This document shows positions 31,974 through 40,609 of a stretch of DNA of 64,000 nt, in pieces (the first letter of the stretch is position 1; every line of letters starts with the position of its first letter). The DNA comes from Acinetobacter terrae (GTDB lineage Bacteria > Pseudomonadota > Gammaproteobacteria > Pseudomonadales > Moraxellaceae), in assembly GCF_013004375.1 (NCBI RefSeq), contig NZ_JABERI010000001.1, positions 328,160-392,159 of the forward strand, in the 5' to 3' direction. The notes under the pieces were generated by a model that saw only the letters and a list, made by a program, of their open reading frames with translations, ran no database searches and was not told where the DNA came from. A program made the position numbers and the translations under genes.

Positions 31974-33073
31974 ACTGTCTCTTGAGAAGGGATTAACCTT
32001 AAGCGCACATCATCCCCCAATTGGGTGACCTCCATGAGCTTAAATCGAAGTTGCTCTGCCATACGGCTAAATTCCGCACTAAACATTGCACGTGCTGTTT
32101 GACCTAAAAATGTTGGTGCAACATAGCTGATCATTTCATCGACTAACTGTTGTTGTAAAAAGGCAGTCGATAATGTTGCCCCCGCTTCCACCAGCACATC
32201 ATAAATTTGATGTTGCGTAGATAGGGTCTGTAGCAAGTCTTTTAAAGGTTGTACTGCAAATTGTAGCACGCCTAAATCAGCAAGTTCCTGACGGAACGGT
32301 CCCATGACCATGAGCGTATCGGGCTGCTGAAGTATTTTTGCGTTGAGGGGTAAACGTCCCTGACGATCGAGCACCAGACGTTTGGGCTGAACAATGCTGG
32401 TGATATCTTCAATACCATTCAGCTGACGCACATTAAGCCGACAATCGTCTGCAAGTACCGTTTCAATCCCGGTAATGACCACACCAGAAATGGCACGCCA
32501 ATGCTGCACATCTTGACGGGCTTCAGGTCCGGTAATCCATTTCGATTCCCCTGATGCCATGGCTGTACGACCATCAAGGCTTGAAGCCACTTTTAAACGG
32601 ACATAAGGTATACCGGTTGCCATGGCTTTAAGAAAACCAAGATTGAGTTTTTCTGCTTCTTGTTCACAAATGCCCACTTCAACTTCAATGCCGGCATCTT
32701 TTAGAATTTGTACACCCTTGCCTGCCACCAGTGGATTCGGATCAGGACAAGCGACAATTACTTTAGCCACACCTGCTTCCACCAAGCCTTTGGCACAAGG
32801 TGGTGTACGACCATAATGTGCACAAGGTTCTAAAGTCACATAAGCAGTTGCGCCTTTGGCATGATCTGCTGCCTGACGCATGGCAAAGACTTCCGCATGC
32901 GGTTGTCCTGCTCGAGGATGAAAGCCTTCTCCGACCAGTTGACCATCTTTAATGATCACACAGCCGACATTTGGATTCGGTTTGGTTGAGTATTGTCCAA
33001 GTTGCGCTAATTCAATCGCACGTTGCATCCACAGCTGATCTTGGTGAATGGGATCTTGGCTTAACTTAGACAT
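31970..33073 (-). CDS. ribD: Bifunctional riboflavin deaminase/reductase RibD
   Basis: The N-terminal deaminase and C-terminal reductase act on the pyrimidine intermediate of riboflavin synthesis. In the 367-residue product the zinc site is His59-Ala-Glu61 (HAEVFAM) with PCAHYGRTPPC (Cys84, Cys93), and the reductase half starts near residue 150 with ASSLDGRTA. ATG 33073 is chosen over TTG 33079. It is 12 bp from nrdR and overlaps the methyltransferase gene by 4 bp. Confidence 0.95.
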   Translation of the reverse strand: MSKLSQDPIHQDQLWMQRAIELAQLGQYSTKPNPNVGCVIIKDGQLVGEGFHPRAGQPHAEVFAMRQAADHAKGATAYVTLEPCAHYGRTPPCAKGLVEAGVAKVIVACPDPNPLVAGKGVQILKDAGIEVEVGICEQEAEKLNLGFLKAMATGIPYVRLKVASSLDGRTAMASGESKWITGPEARQDVQHWRAISGVVITGIETVLADDCRLNVRQLNGIEDITSIVQPKRLVLDRQGRLPLNAKILQQPDTLMVMGPFRQELADLGVLQFAVQPLKDLLQTLSTQHQIYDVLVEAGATLSTAFLQQQLVDEMISYVAPTFLGQTARAMFSAEFSRMAEQLRFKLMEVTQLGDDVRLRLIPSQETV

Positions 33074-33085
33074 CTTCAAACTCTT

Positions 33086-33544
33086 TTAGTGTTCACGGTG
33101 TTGCATTTGTTCAATTTGACGTCGAAAAGCTTCTACATCCTGAAAGTCTTGATACACCGAGGCAAAACGTACATAGGCCACATGATCGAGAGCAAATAAG
33201 GATTGCATGACAATTTCACCAATCATTCGTGATTTGACATCACGCTCACCCAGGCGGCGAATTTGTAATTGGATATCGCTGAGGACAGTTTCAATTTGCT
33301 CTTGTGTGACTGGTCTTTTTTGTAAAGCATGCATCAATGAACGGCGCATTTTCGCTTCATCAAAAGGTTCGCTCTTGCCGTCAGATTTAATCACCCGGGG
33401 CATCACAACTTCATAGGTTTCAAAGGTGGTAAAGCGTTCTCCGCAACTAATACATTCACGACGTCGACGAATTTGACAGCCTTCAGCAGCCAAACGCGAA
33501 TCGATAACTTTACTATCTGCGGCGTTGCAAAACGGACAATGCAT
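33086..33544 (-). CDS. nrdR: Transcriptional repressor NrdR
   Basis: NrdR represses ribonucleotide reductase genes using an ATP-cone that senses ATP/dATP. The 152-residue product has the zinc ribbon Cys3, Cys6, Cys31, Cys34 (CPFC, CISC), then the ATP-cone (about 49-139) starting [14 protein letters not shown]. It is the first gene of nrdR-ribD-methyltransferase-ribC, a pairing with ribD that is conserved in proteobacteria. Confidence 0.96.
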   Translation of the reverse strand: MHCPFCNAADSKVIDSRLAAEGCQIRRRRECISCGERFTTFETYEVVMPRVIKSDGKSEPFDEAKMRRSLMHALQKRPVTQEQIETVLSDIQLQIRRLGERDVKSRMIGEIVMQSLFALDHVAYVRFASVYQDFQDVEAFRRQIEQMQHREH

Positions 33545-33629
33545 AGCGGTTTAATTGAACAAATCAAATCGGATTTAGAGTGTAGCAAAAATTCTGCCCT
33601 TTGTAGAGACTTACGCAAGATATGGAAAA

Positions 33630-33653
33630 AAAACAGCCCTTACGGGCTGTTTT
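33630..33653 (-). terminator. Terminator of amtB
   Basis: AAAACAGCCC / GGGCTGTTTT with a 4-nt loop, followed on the minus strand by a run of eight Ts. It lies 30 bp after the amtB stop and before nrdR. Confidence 0.9.
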
Positions 33654-33682
33654 ACACAATATATTGATTATCGGTTTTTATA

Positions 33683-35086
33683 TTATTCGACACGTTCACC
33701 ATGTTGACTTAAGTCTAGACCCATACGTTCGTCATCCGCTTCAACACGAATCCCAATCACCAAGTCAATCAATTTAAGAATGATGAAAGTCAGTACTGCA
33801 GAGTAAGCAATCGTTGCAAGTACACCTTCAATTTGCACCCATAATTGATGCATCATATCTGCAGGGACTTTATCACCCATGATGAATTCACTCGCGAACA
33901 CTGCCGTTAAGATTGCACCGACAATACCACCCACACCATGTAGACCAAAAGCATCTAAAGAGTCATCGGCTTTAAGTGCACGTTTAAGCGCAGTAATACC
34001 CCAGAAGCACACGACACCGCCAATTAAGCCCATTGCCATTGCACCGCCTACAGTCACGAAACCTGCTGCAGGGGTAATCACCACCAGACCGGCAACCGCA
34101 CCAGATGCACCACCCAATACAGAAGCTTTACCACGAACCACTTTTTCAGTAATTAACCATGCAATTGCTGCGGCCGCCGCTGCAACTTGAGTTACAACTA
34201 ATGCATAACCAGCAGAACCGTTAGCACCCAGTGCAGAACCACCGTTGAAACCGAACCAGCCTACCCAAACCAGGCTTGCACCGACCACAGTTAAAGTCAG
34301 GTTATGTGGCGCCATTGATTCACGGCCCAAGCCCATACGTTTGCCAAGCATGTAGGCAGCAACCAGACCTGCGACACCCGAGTTAATGTGAACGACCGTA
34401 CCACCAGCAAAATCCAGTGCACCGTCGTTACCTAACCAGCCGCCACCCCATACCCAGTGGGTAATTGGTGCGTAAACCACAACACTCCAAATGGTAATGA
34501 ATGCAACGAAAGCGCTGAATTTCATACGTTCTGCAATCGAACCTGTAATGATAGCTACGGTAATGATCGCAAAGGTCATTTGGAAAATAACAAATAGAAT
34601 TTCTGGAATTGTTCCGGTTAAGGCATCTGTGGTAATGCCGGATAACATGATTTTATCCAAGCTACCAATGAATGCATTTCCTTCGCCAAAGGCTAAGCTA
34701 TAACCGATCACCACCCAAGTAATACTTACGACTGCCGCTGCAACAAAGCTATGTGCCATTGTGCCGAGGACATTTTTCTTGCGAACCATACCACCGTAGA
34801 ACAGGGCCAAACCTGGAATAGTCATCAATAAAACCAGTGCTGTAGACACTAAAATCCATGCGGTATCACCTGTGTCTAATTTTACTTCTTCTTCGACAGG
34901 TGCTGCTGTTGCTTCAGCTGAAGCAGGTGCCGCAGCTAATTCAGAATTTGTTAACGATGTATCAGCAGTTTCAACTACTGTGACATCTTCAGAAGCAGCG
35001 GATGTTGTTACGGCTTCTTCAGCCCATGCAACAGAACCACCTAAAAGTGCGCCAGACAAACTCAGCGCAATGAGCATTTTTTTCAT
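33683..35086 (-). CDS. amtB: Ammonium transporter AmtB
   Basis: AmtB is a trimeric inner membrane ammonia/ammonium channel regulated by GlnK. The 467-residue product has a signal peptide (ending VAWA-E), then an unusual stretch of about 45 residues rich in Ala, Glu, Ser and Thr before the first of eleven membrane helices (GDTAWILVSTALVLLM). Core motifs AHSFVAAAVVSI and the pore histidines (TVVHINSGVAGL, FGLHGVGG) are present. A near-perfect sigma-54 promoter precedes it, in addition to the one before glnK. Confidence 0.96.
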   Translation of the reverse strand: MKKMLIALSLSGALLGGSVAWAEEAVTTSAASEDVTVVETADTSLTNSELAAAPASAEATAAPVEEEVKLDTGDTAWILVSTALVLLMTIPGLALFYGGMVRKKNVLGTMAHSFVAAAVVSITWVVIGYSLAFGEGNAFIGSLDKIMLSGITTDALTGTIPEILFVIFQMTFAIITVAIITGSIAERMKFSAFVAFITIWSVVVYAPITHWVWGGGWLGNDGALDFAGGTVVHINSGVAGLVAAYMLGKRMGLGRESMAPHNLTLTVVGASLVWVGWFGFNGGSALGANGSAGYALVVTQVAAAAAAIAWLITEKVVRGKASVLGGASGAVAGLVVITPAAGFVTVGGAMAMGLIGGVVCFWGITALKRALKADDSLDAFGLHGVGGIVGAILTAVFASEFIMGDKVPADMMHQLWVQIEGVLATIAYSAVLTFIILKLIDLVIGIRVEADDERMGLDLSQHGERVE

Positions 35087-35128
35087 TCGTATCCCCCAAC
35101 CTAGTATTTTTTGAGTTATTAGGTACTC

Positions 35129-35144
35129 AGCAAACTTCGTGCCA
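35129..35144 (-). promoter_or_regulatory. Sigma-54 promoter of amtB
   Basis: Minus strand TGGCACGAAGTTTGCT matches the -24/-12 consensus TGGCACRNNNNTTGCW at every fixed position. It sits in the 60-bp glnK-amtB gap and would give a leader of about 30 nt. The activator is presumably NtrC, and I found no clear NtrC site. Confidence 0.85.
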
Positions 35145-35146
35145 AA

Positions 35147-35521
<375 letters not shown>

Positions 35522-35526
35522 TTATG

Positions 35527-35542
35527 TTCAAATTTCGTGCCA
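35527..35542 (-). promoter_or_regulatory. Sigma-54 promoter of glnK
   Basis: Minus strand TGGCACGAAATTTGAA matches the -24/-12 consensus with only the C of TTGC replaced by A. It would start transcription about 30 nt before the glnK ATG. Confidence 0.75.
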
Positions 35543-35764
35543 AAATTTCTAAGGTTGGGGGAAAATAGAGAGTTTTGACACGAGTTTTCTTTATAACCTA
35601 TTTTATACTTTTAAACGTAGTCCGATCTTAAAAAAAGAGTCATTTTTATTATAAAATTTACGATTTTACTCATCGAACAAAACTATATCTGATCGATGGG
35701 GACTATAGTCTAGGTTTGAGCAATGCTACACTGCTCATACTTCTGCACCGTTAGGGAATCAGCA

Positions 35765-35992
35765 ATGATCGAAACTTTATTACAAGCAATCATGGAACAA
35801 ATCGACCAACCCAAAAAAGATATTGAACATAATTTGCGCGCCTTACTCAATGAAGCTGTTTCCAAGATGGATCTGGTTTCAAAAGATGAAATTGAACGTC
35901 AACGTACTGCGCTAAATAATGCCAATTTACACTTGAATGAACTGCTTAAACAAGTTGAAGCATTAGAACTTAAAATTAAGAACAATAAATAA
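35765..35992 (+). CDS. ubiK: Ubiquinone biosynthesis accessory factor UbiK
   Basis: UbiK (YqiC/BMFP) is a small coiled-coil, membrane-associated factor that supports ubiquinone synthesis with UbiJ. The 75-residue product starts MIETLLQAIMEQ and ends with a Leu-zipper-like helix. ATG 35765 is chosen because a longer frame from 35723 has no ribosome site and adds an unrelated N-terminus. ubiK beside comM is the same order as in Pseudomonas. Confidence 0.88.
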   Translation: MIETLLQAIMEQIDQPKKDIEHNLRALLNEAVSKMDLVSKDEIERQRTALNNANLHLNELLKQVEALELKIKNNK

Positions 35993-36059
35993 GCACTTTT
36001 TTGGTGCACTAAAAGACACAAAACGACTAAAAATAACGCACTATAACGGAACAATAAGA

Positions 36060-37547
36060 ATGTCTTTTGCTAAAATTTACACTCGAGGTCTGCTTGGACT
36101 TCATGCACCTTTAATTGAGGTGGAAGTTCATGTCAGTCAGGGCCTACCCTCTTTAACCATTGTGGGACTGCCTGAAGCGGCAGTTCGTGAAAGTAAAGAT
36201 CGGGTACGCTCAGCCATTATCAATAGTGGTTTTCAATTTCCGACTAAGCGCTTAACCATCAATTTAGCCCCGGCAGACTTGCCAAAAGATGGTTCACGTC
36301 TTGATTTACCGATCGCTTTAGGGATTCTTATCGCATCTGGGCAAATATCTGAAAATATTACAGATAATCTGGAATTTATTGGTGAACTGGCTTTGGACGG
36401 GCAACTTCGCCCCATCACCGGTATCTTGAGTATTGCCATTGCTTGCCAGCAGCTAGGACATCAACTGATTTTGCCAGAACAAAATGCCGAGCAAGCCTCT
36501 CAACTGCCTAATTTTGAAGTGTTTTCAGCCAAACATTTAAAAGATGTGTGCGATCATATTTCTAATCAACAGCCCATCCAGCAATATCAAGCCAGTCACT
36601 CTGCTGCACCAGATCAGTACAAATTTGATTTAGCCGATGTTAAAGGTCAGCTCCGTCCACGACGCGCTTTGGAAATTGCCGCAGCAGGTGGGCATTCCTT
36701 ATTATTTAAAGGTCCACCGGGTACAGGAAAAACACTGTTAGCATCACGGCTTGCCAGTATTTTGCCACCTTTAGATGCACAGGAAAATTTGGAAGTGGCC
36801 AGTATTTATTCCGTTTCCAATACCTCACATCCCTTTGGACAGCGGCCTTTTCGCGCACCCCATCATACTGCTTCAGCGGTCGCTTTAGTCGGTGGCGGTT
36901 CACATCCGAAACCCGGTGAAATCACCTTGGCGCATTTAGGGGTTTTATTTTTAGATGAACTACCTGAATTCGATCGCAAAGTATTAGAAGTTTTAAGACA
37001 ACCGTTGGAATCTAAAGAAATTGTGATTTCTCGTGCTTCACGGCAAATTACCTTTCCGGCAAACTTTCAACTGATTGCCGCAATGAATCCCTGTCCTTGT
37101 GGTTATGCTTTTAATCAGGATATTCGTTGCCAATGTTCCGCTGATGCAATTAAACGTTATCAGAATCGTATTTCAGGTCCACTACTCGATCGTATTGATT
37201 TGCATCTGGATGTTCCACCCTTACAAGTGCATGAATTGCAAGATACAACACCGGTCGAAAATTCACAGACTGTGCGTGAGCGCGTGATTCAAGCCTATAA
37301 CCTACAAATACACCGACAGCAATGTCTGAATCACGCTTTAAGCCCTAAACAGCTTGAGCAATTTGTACCATTGGATACGCAAGCACAAAAAATCATGGAA
37401 ATGGCACAGCAGCGCTTAAACTTGTCTGCCCGTGCTTATCATCGGGTATTACGTGTCGCGCGAAGTATTGCCGATCTATCCCAGCATTCGGAAATTCAAA
37501 GCCAACATTTAACCGAAGCTTTGTCTTATCGGGCGCAACAGGGCTAA
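36060..37547 (+). CDS. comM: ComM/YifB Mg-chelatase-like AAA+ helicase
   Basis: ComM is a hexameric branch-migration helicase that integrates DNA during natural transformation. The 495-residue product has an N-terminal Lon-protease-like domain, the P-loop GPPGTGKT (from residue 218), Walker B LFLDELPEF, a zinc-binding NPCPCGY ... RCQC segment and a C-terminal Mg-chelatase domain. It appears intact, which matters because comM is a known integration hotspot for AbaR resistance islands in A. baumannii. A GNAT gene follows after 6 bp. Confidence 0.95.
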   Translation: MSFAKIYTRGLLGLHAPLIEVEVHVSQGLPSLTIVGLPEAAVRESKDRVRSAIINSGFQFPTKRLTINLAPADLPKDGSRLDLPIALGILIASGQISENITDNLEFIGELALDGQLRPITGILSIAIACQQLGHQLILPEQNAEQASQLPNFEVFSAKHLKDVCDHISNQQPIQQYQASHSAAPDQYKFDLADVKGQLRPRRALEIAAAGGHSLLFKGPPGTGKTLLASRLASILPPLDAQENLEVASIYSVSNTSHPFGQRPFRAPHHTASAVALVGGGSHPKPGEITLAHLGVLFLDELPEFDRKVLEVLRQPLESKEIVISRASRQITFPANFQLIAAMNPCPCGYAFNQDIRCQCSADAIKRYQNRISGPLLDRIDLHLDVPPLQVHELQDTTPVENSQTVRERVIQAYNLQIHRQQCLNHALSPKQLEQFVPLDTQAQKIMEMAQQRLNLSARAYHRVLRVARSIADLSQHSEIQSQHLTEALSYRAQQG

Positions 37548-37553
37548 TTTGAG

Positions 37554-38063
37554 ATGCATAACTTACTTATCCGTCGTGAAAATCGTACTGATCATGGGGC
37601 AATTAGCCATGTGATTGAACAGGCATTTAAAAATCAGCAATACTCGAGTCATACTGAGCATTTCATTGTAGATGCCTTGAGACGGGCAGATGCACTGACT
37701 CTTTCTTTAGTCGCTGTTTTAAATAAAAAAATTGTGGGGCATATTGCCATTTCACCGGTACAAATTTCTTCAGGCGTACAAGGTTGGTATGGTTTGGGAC
37801 CGGTTGCAGTTTTACCTGAATGGCAACTGCAAGGAATCGGTTCAGCACTGATTCAATCAGCATTGAATCAATTGAAAATGATTAGCGCAAAAGGTTGTGT
37901 AGTTTTAGGTGATCCGAATTTTTATTCTGGATTCAGTTTTAAAGCTGTGCCTGATCTTATTTTAGCAAATGTTCCTGCTGAATATTTTCAGGCTTTGTCA
38001 TTTGATGGGAAATTTCCACAAGGAATAGTCACTTATCATGAGGCTTTTAATGCGACCTCGTAA
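37554..38063 (+). CDS. GNAT family N-acetyltransferase
   Basis: The 169-residue product has the GNAT fold: an N-terminal region with TDHGAISHVIEQAF, and the acetyl-CoA binding motif Q/RxxGxG/A seen as WQLQGIGSALI, followed by GDPNFYSGFSF. This layout matches the YhbS-like group of small acetyltransferases. The substrate is unknown. It lies 6 bp after comM and ends before a strong terminator, so it is probably co-transcribed with ubiK-comM. Confidence 0.85.
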   Translation: MHNLLIRRENRTDHGAISHVIEQAFKNQQYSSHTEHFIVDALRRADALTLSLVAVLNKKIVGHIAISPVQISSGVQGWYGLGPVAVLPEWQLQGIGSALIQSALNQLKMISAKGCVVLGDPNFYSGFSFKAVPDLILANVPAEYFQALSFDGKFPQGIVTYHEAFNATS

Positions 38064-38075
38064 CATTCTATCAAA

Positions 38076-38109
38076 CTAAAAAGGCGACTCTCATGAGTCG
38101 CCTTTTTAG
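38076..38109. terminator. Bidirectional terminator, GNAT gene / TorF porin
   Basis: CTAAAAAGGCGACTC / GAGTCGCCTTTTTAG with a TCAT loop, a 15-bp perfect stem with T-runs in both directions. It separates two convergent genes. Confidence 0.95.
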
Positions 38110-38122
38110 TTACATTTTTGGA

Positions 38123-38866
38123 TTAGAATCCATATTTCAAACCTAAGACAACTTTATTTTTCAAATCAGTATCATCACGTAATTTACCACCAATGATATA
38201 GTCCATAGAAACTGATGCACCTGTATCACCCAATGGATGGCTTAGACCCACTGTTAAATGACGCAAATTGAAATCCTCTGTGGTATTTAAAGTGAGACCT
38301 TCAAAATCACCACTATCAGAATAGTAATACGCGCCTAATGATGTATTCAAAGTAAAGTCTTTCGGTAAACCATAGCTATAACCGGCAAGAAAATAGGTAT
38401 CCCCTGCATTGCCCCAAGTGACATCGTCTGTAAGCGTTTGAGCAGTAAGACCAAAACTCTTATAGTTTAAGCCCACCATGGTTTCAAAAACATTTGAATC
38501 ATCAGACGGATAATAAACGTAGTAAGTACCACCTACTTTAAAGCCTAAGTCTTCAGTAATTTTACCACTGAAACCCGCATAAAAATCATGTTCAAAGCTT
38601 TTCTCACCAGATTCTGCATAACTTATATCTAGTGTAGAACCCCAATATCCAGCATAGAAACCTGAAGCATGACTGTAATCTAAACCGCCTTGAACCGCTG
38701 CCCCCGAGTTTTCTAAACCTGCAGTATTACCACGTAATACATATTGAGACACCACTCCAATATTACCTGTCACTGTATGTTCTGATGCAGGTGCCTCTTC
38801 TGCAAAAGTGAAGGTAGATGCTGCGCCTAATACAGCCAGAGATAATGCTTTTAAAGTTAATTTCAT
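38123..38866 (-). CDS. TorF-family putative porin, copy 1
   Basis: The 247-residue outer membrane protein has a signal peptide (AASTFTFA) and alternating beta-strand sequence with repeated GYWGST, HDFYAGFSGK and a C-terminal phenylalanine (LGLKYGF), typical of beta-barrels. I recognise the TIGR02001 (TorF) type. ATG 38866 follows GGGGGA at 9 nt, and the ORF start 18 bp upstream is not needed. It is homologous to the next gene. TorF-like genes are often near glnK-amtB, which is about 3 kb away here. Confidence 0.85.
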   Translation of the reverse strand: MKLTLKALSLAVLGAASTFTFAEEAPASEHTVTGNIGVVSQYVLRGNTAGLENSGAAVQGGLDYSHASGFYAGYWGSTLDISYAESGEKSFEHDFYAGFSGKITEDLGFKVGGTYYVYYPSDDSNVFETMVGLNYKSFGLTAQTLTDDVTWGNAGDTYFLAGYSYGLPKDFTLNTSLGAYYYSDSGDFEGLTLNTTEDFNLRHLTVGLSHPLGDTGASVSMDYIIGGKLRDDTDLKNKVVLGLKYGF

Positions 38867-39245
38867 TGTTTGATTCCCCCACATCGTGCTACGACGGTTT
38901 TTTTGGTTATTTCGATAAACTCAATGAGGTAATAGCAATTGCTATGCCAAAAGCAAAATGAGCTATCTACAAGTCATCTAAAATAAAAAATAAACAGACC
39001 TATCATTTTGTTTTTATTAAATTTTAATTAATTATCATGAATTTATCTGAAATATGGTTTATTCGCTGCTATAGCCAATTTATTCATTATTAAAACTCAC
39101 TTCAACTTTAGCGTAAGATTCATATTTACTTACATCATGCCTCTTTTTAAGGCTATTTTTTAATCACATTATTTCATCATGCGCAAAAAAAGTGCACAAA
39201 TTTAAAGCAATTTATGCACTTTTAAAAATTCTTGCAGTTTTAGGC
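38867..39245. other. Intergenic stretch between the two TorF-like genes
   Basis: This 379-bp AT-rich gap holds the presumed promoter of copy 1 and, near its left-to-right end, the terminator of copy 2. I see no open reading frame of note. Confidence 0.6.
39185..39224 (-). terminator. Terminator of TorF copy 2
   Basis: AAAAAAAGTGCACAAATT (39185-39202) pairs with AATTTATGCACTTTTA (39209-39224 region) with one mismatch, and a T-run follows on the minus strand. It lies about 22 bp after the copy 2 stop. Confidence 0.75.
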
Positions 39246-40016
39246 TTAAAAACTAAAATTCAAACCGAATACAACCTGATCATCAAAATCTTCGCCAACT
39301 CGATCTTTACCGCCGACGACATAATCTAAAGATGCGGTAGCCCCCGTATTTGCAATTTCTTTACTCACACCCATACGTGCCTCACTAAAAACAACATCAT
39401 TTTTAGTTTCAATAATGCTGTCATCGCGGCGGCTGTTATAGATGGATGCACCAACTGAAGTATTCAACATAAAATTTTGCGGCAAAGCATAACTATACGC
39501 TGCACTTAAATACACATCTCCCGCGTTCGCGAAGGAAGCATCTGCAAGCATTACGGATGCAGCTAAAGTTAAGTCTTTATAAGCCAATTCGCCCAATACA
39601 TCGAATGCTGTGGTTTTACGTTTATCGCCACCTTCACTATAAACTGTACCGCCATCTTGGTAGTAATAGGCAGTCCCTTGAACTTTATAGCTCCAGTTTT
39701 GATTAATTTCATTGCCGTACGCCACATAAAAATCATGTTCAAAACCATGATCTTTATTCTCATCAGACAGATCATAATCAAGCGTTGAACCCCAGTATCC
39801 TACGCTAACACCACTTTGAAGTGCATACTCAAGACCAGCTTGTAGAGCAACATCATCATTTTCCACACCACCGCGGTAAATATATTTATTCACCACGGCA
39901 AAACTACCTGTTAATTTTCCCGCTGTTGGTAAAATTGTATCTTCTTCAGCAAATGCAGGCATTGTGCACATTGCAAACAATAAAGATAACGCAATTTTGT
40001 GTGAAGTTTGATGCAT
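39246..40016 (-). CDS. TorF-family putative porin, copy 2
   Basis: The 256-residue outer membrane protein has a signal peptide (TMPAFA-E) and a beta-barrel ending in NFSF. It shares landmarks in order with the adjacent copy 1: NKYIYRGG (copy 1 SQYVLRGN), VGYWGSTLDYDL, EHDFYVAYG, DYVVGGK (copy 1 DYIIGGK) and VVFGL. The two are therefore a diverged tandem duplication. Both run on the minus strand with separate leaders. The solute is unknown. Confidence 0.85.
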   Translation of the reverse strand: MHQTSHKIALSLLFAMCTMPAFAEEDTILPTAGKLTGSFAVVNKYIYRGGVENDDVALQAGLEYALQSGVSVGYWGSTLDYDLSDENKDHGFEHDFYVAYGNEINQNWSYKVQGTAYYYQDGGTVYSEGGDKRKTTAFDVLGELAYKDLTLAASVMLADASFANAGDVYLSAAYSYALPQNFMLNTSVGASIYNSRRDDSIIETKNDVVFSEARMGVSKEIANTGATASLDYVVGGKDRVGEDFDDQVVFGLNFSF

Positions 40017-40609
40017 TCCTACCCCTTAGAGAACCCGACTAAGATTCTTTTTCGATGACAAATTTAGCTGCGGATTCTAAAGCTTTTTTATAATTTTTGT
40101 TCAAATTTATTAAATAACAGCATCTTTCTTTTATTTAATTTTAGGTAAATAACGGTGCTTAACATTTAAGCAAACTATATTTTTATTGTAGAAATTAGAG
40201 GATATTCACATTAAATATCATGATTATCTGAGGATTTAGATGATCAGCAAGATCTGATCAAAATGCACCATCAAGACTTTTAATTACTGCTTAAAGCCTT
40301 TATTAGACCAAAGTAGTAAGCGTTGAAATCCAATAAAATGAAAGTACAAATCAAGGTCCTACTTATCTATTCTTTATAAAAAATTACATAAAGAATCATC
40401 TTTCATTTAAATATATTATTGTTTTAAATAATATTTTAAATGGAATCGATTTTTTTGAACATTTATTCAATTTCTTACATGCGTTTATATTCAAAGAATG
40501 CATAACTTTAATGAAATAAAATGAATAAAAAAAAGATTTTTTTGCTCTACATTACGTATACAATTCCTCCAATTTAATTTCTCCCTCTTTTGTATAAGGC
40601 CACCTCCCA
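40017..40609. other. AT-rich divergent region before the OprD-type porin
   Basis: 593 bp of very AT-rich DNA between the TorF copy 2 start and the OprD-like gene. It contains a 7-bp dyad TGATCAG (40241-40247) / CTGATCA (40254-40260), possibly an operator. I see no ORF and no clear sigma-70 promoter I would insist on. The length is consistent with a regulated porin leader. Confidence 0.5.

Noticed and set aside
33879..34703. Long plus-strand frames opposite amtB
   Set aside because: Shadow frames caused by amino acid composition of AmtB.
35700..35712. GACTATAGTC palindrome before ubiK as an NtrC site
   Set aside because: It is a 10-bp palindrome but does not resemble the NtrC consensus.
36060..37547. 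Insertion of a resistance island into comM
   Set aside because: comM is uninterrupted, with all domains in frame.
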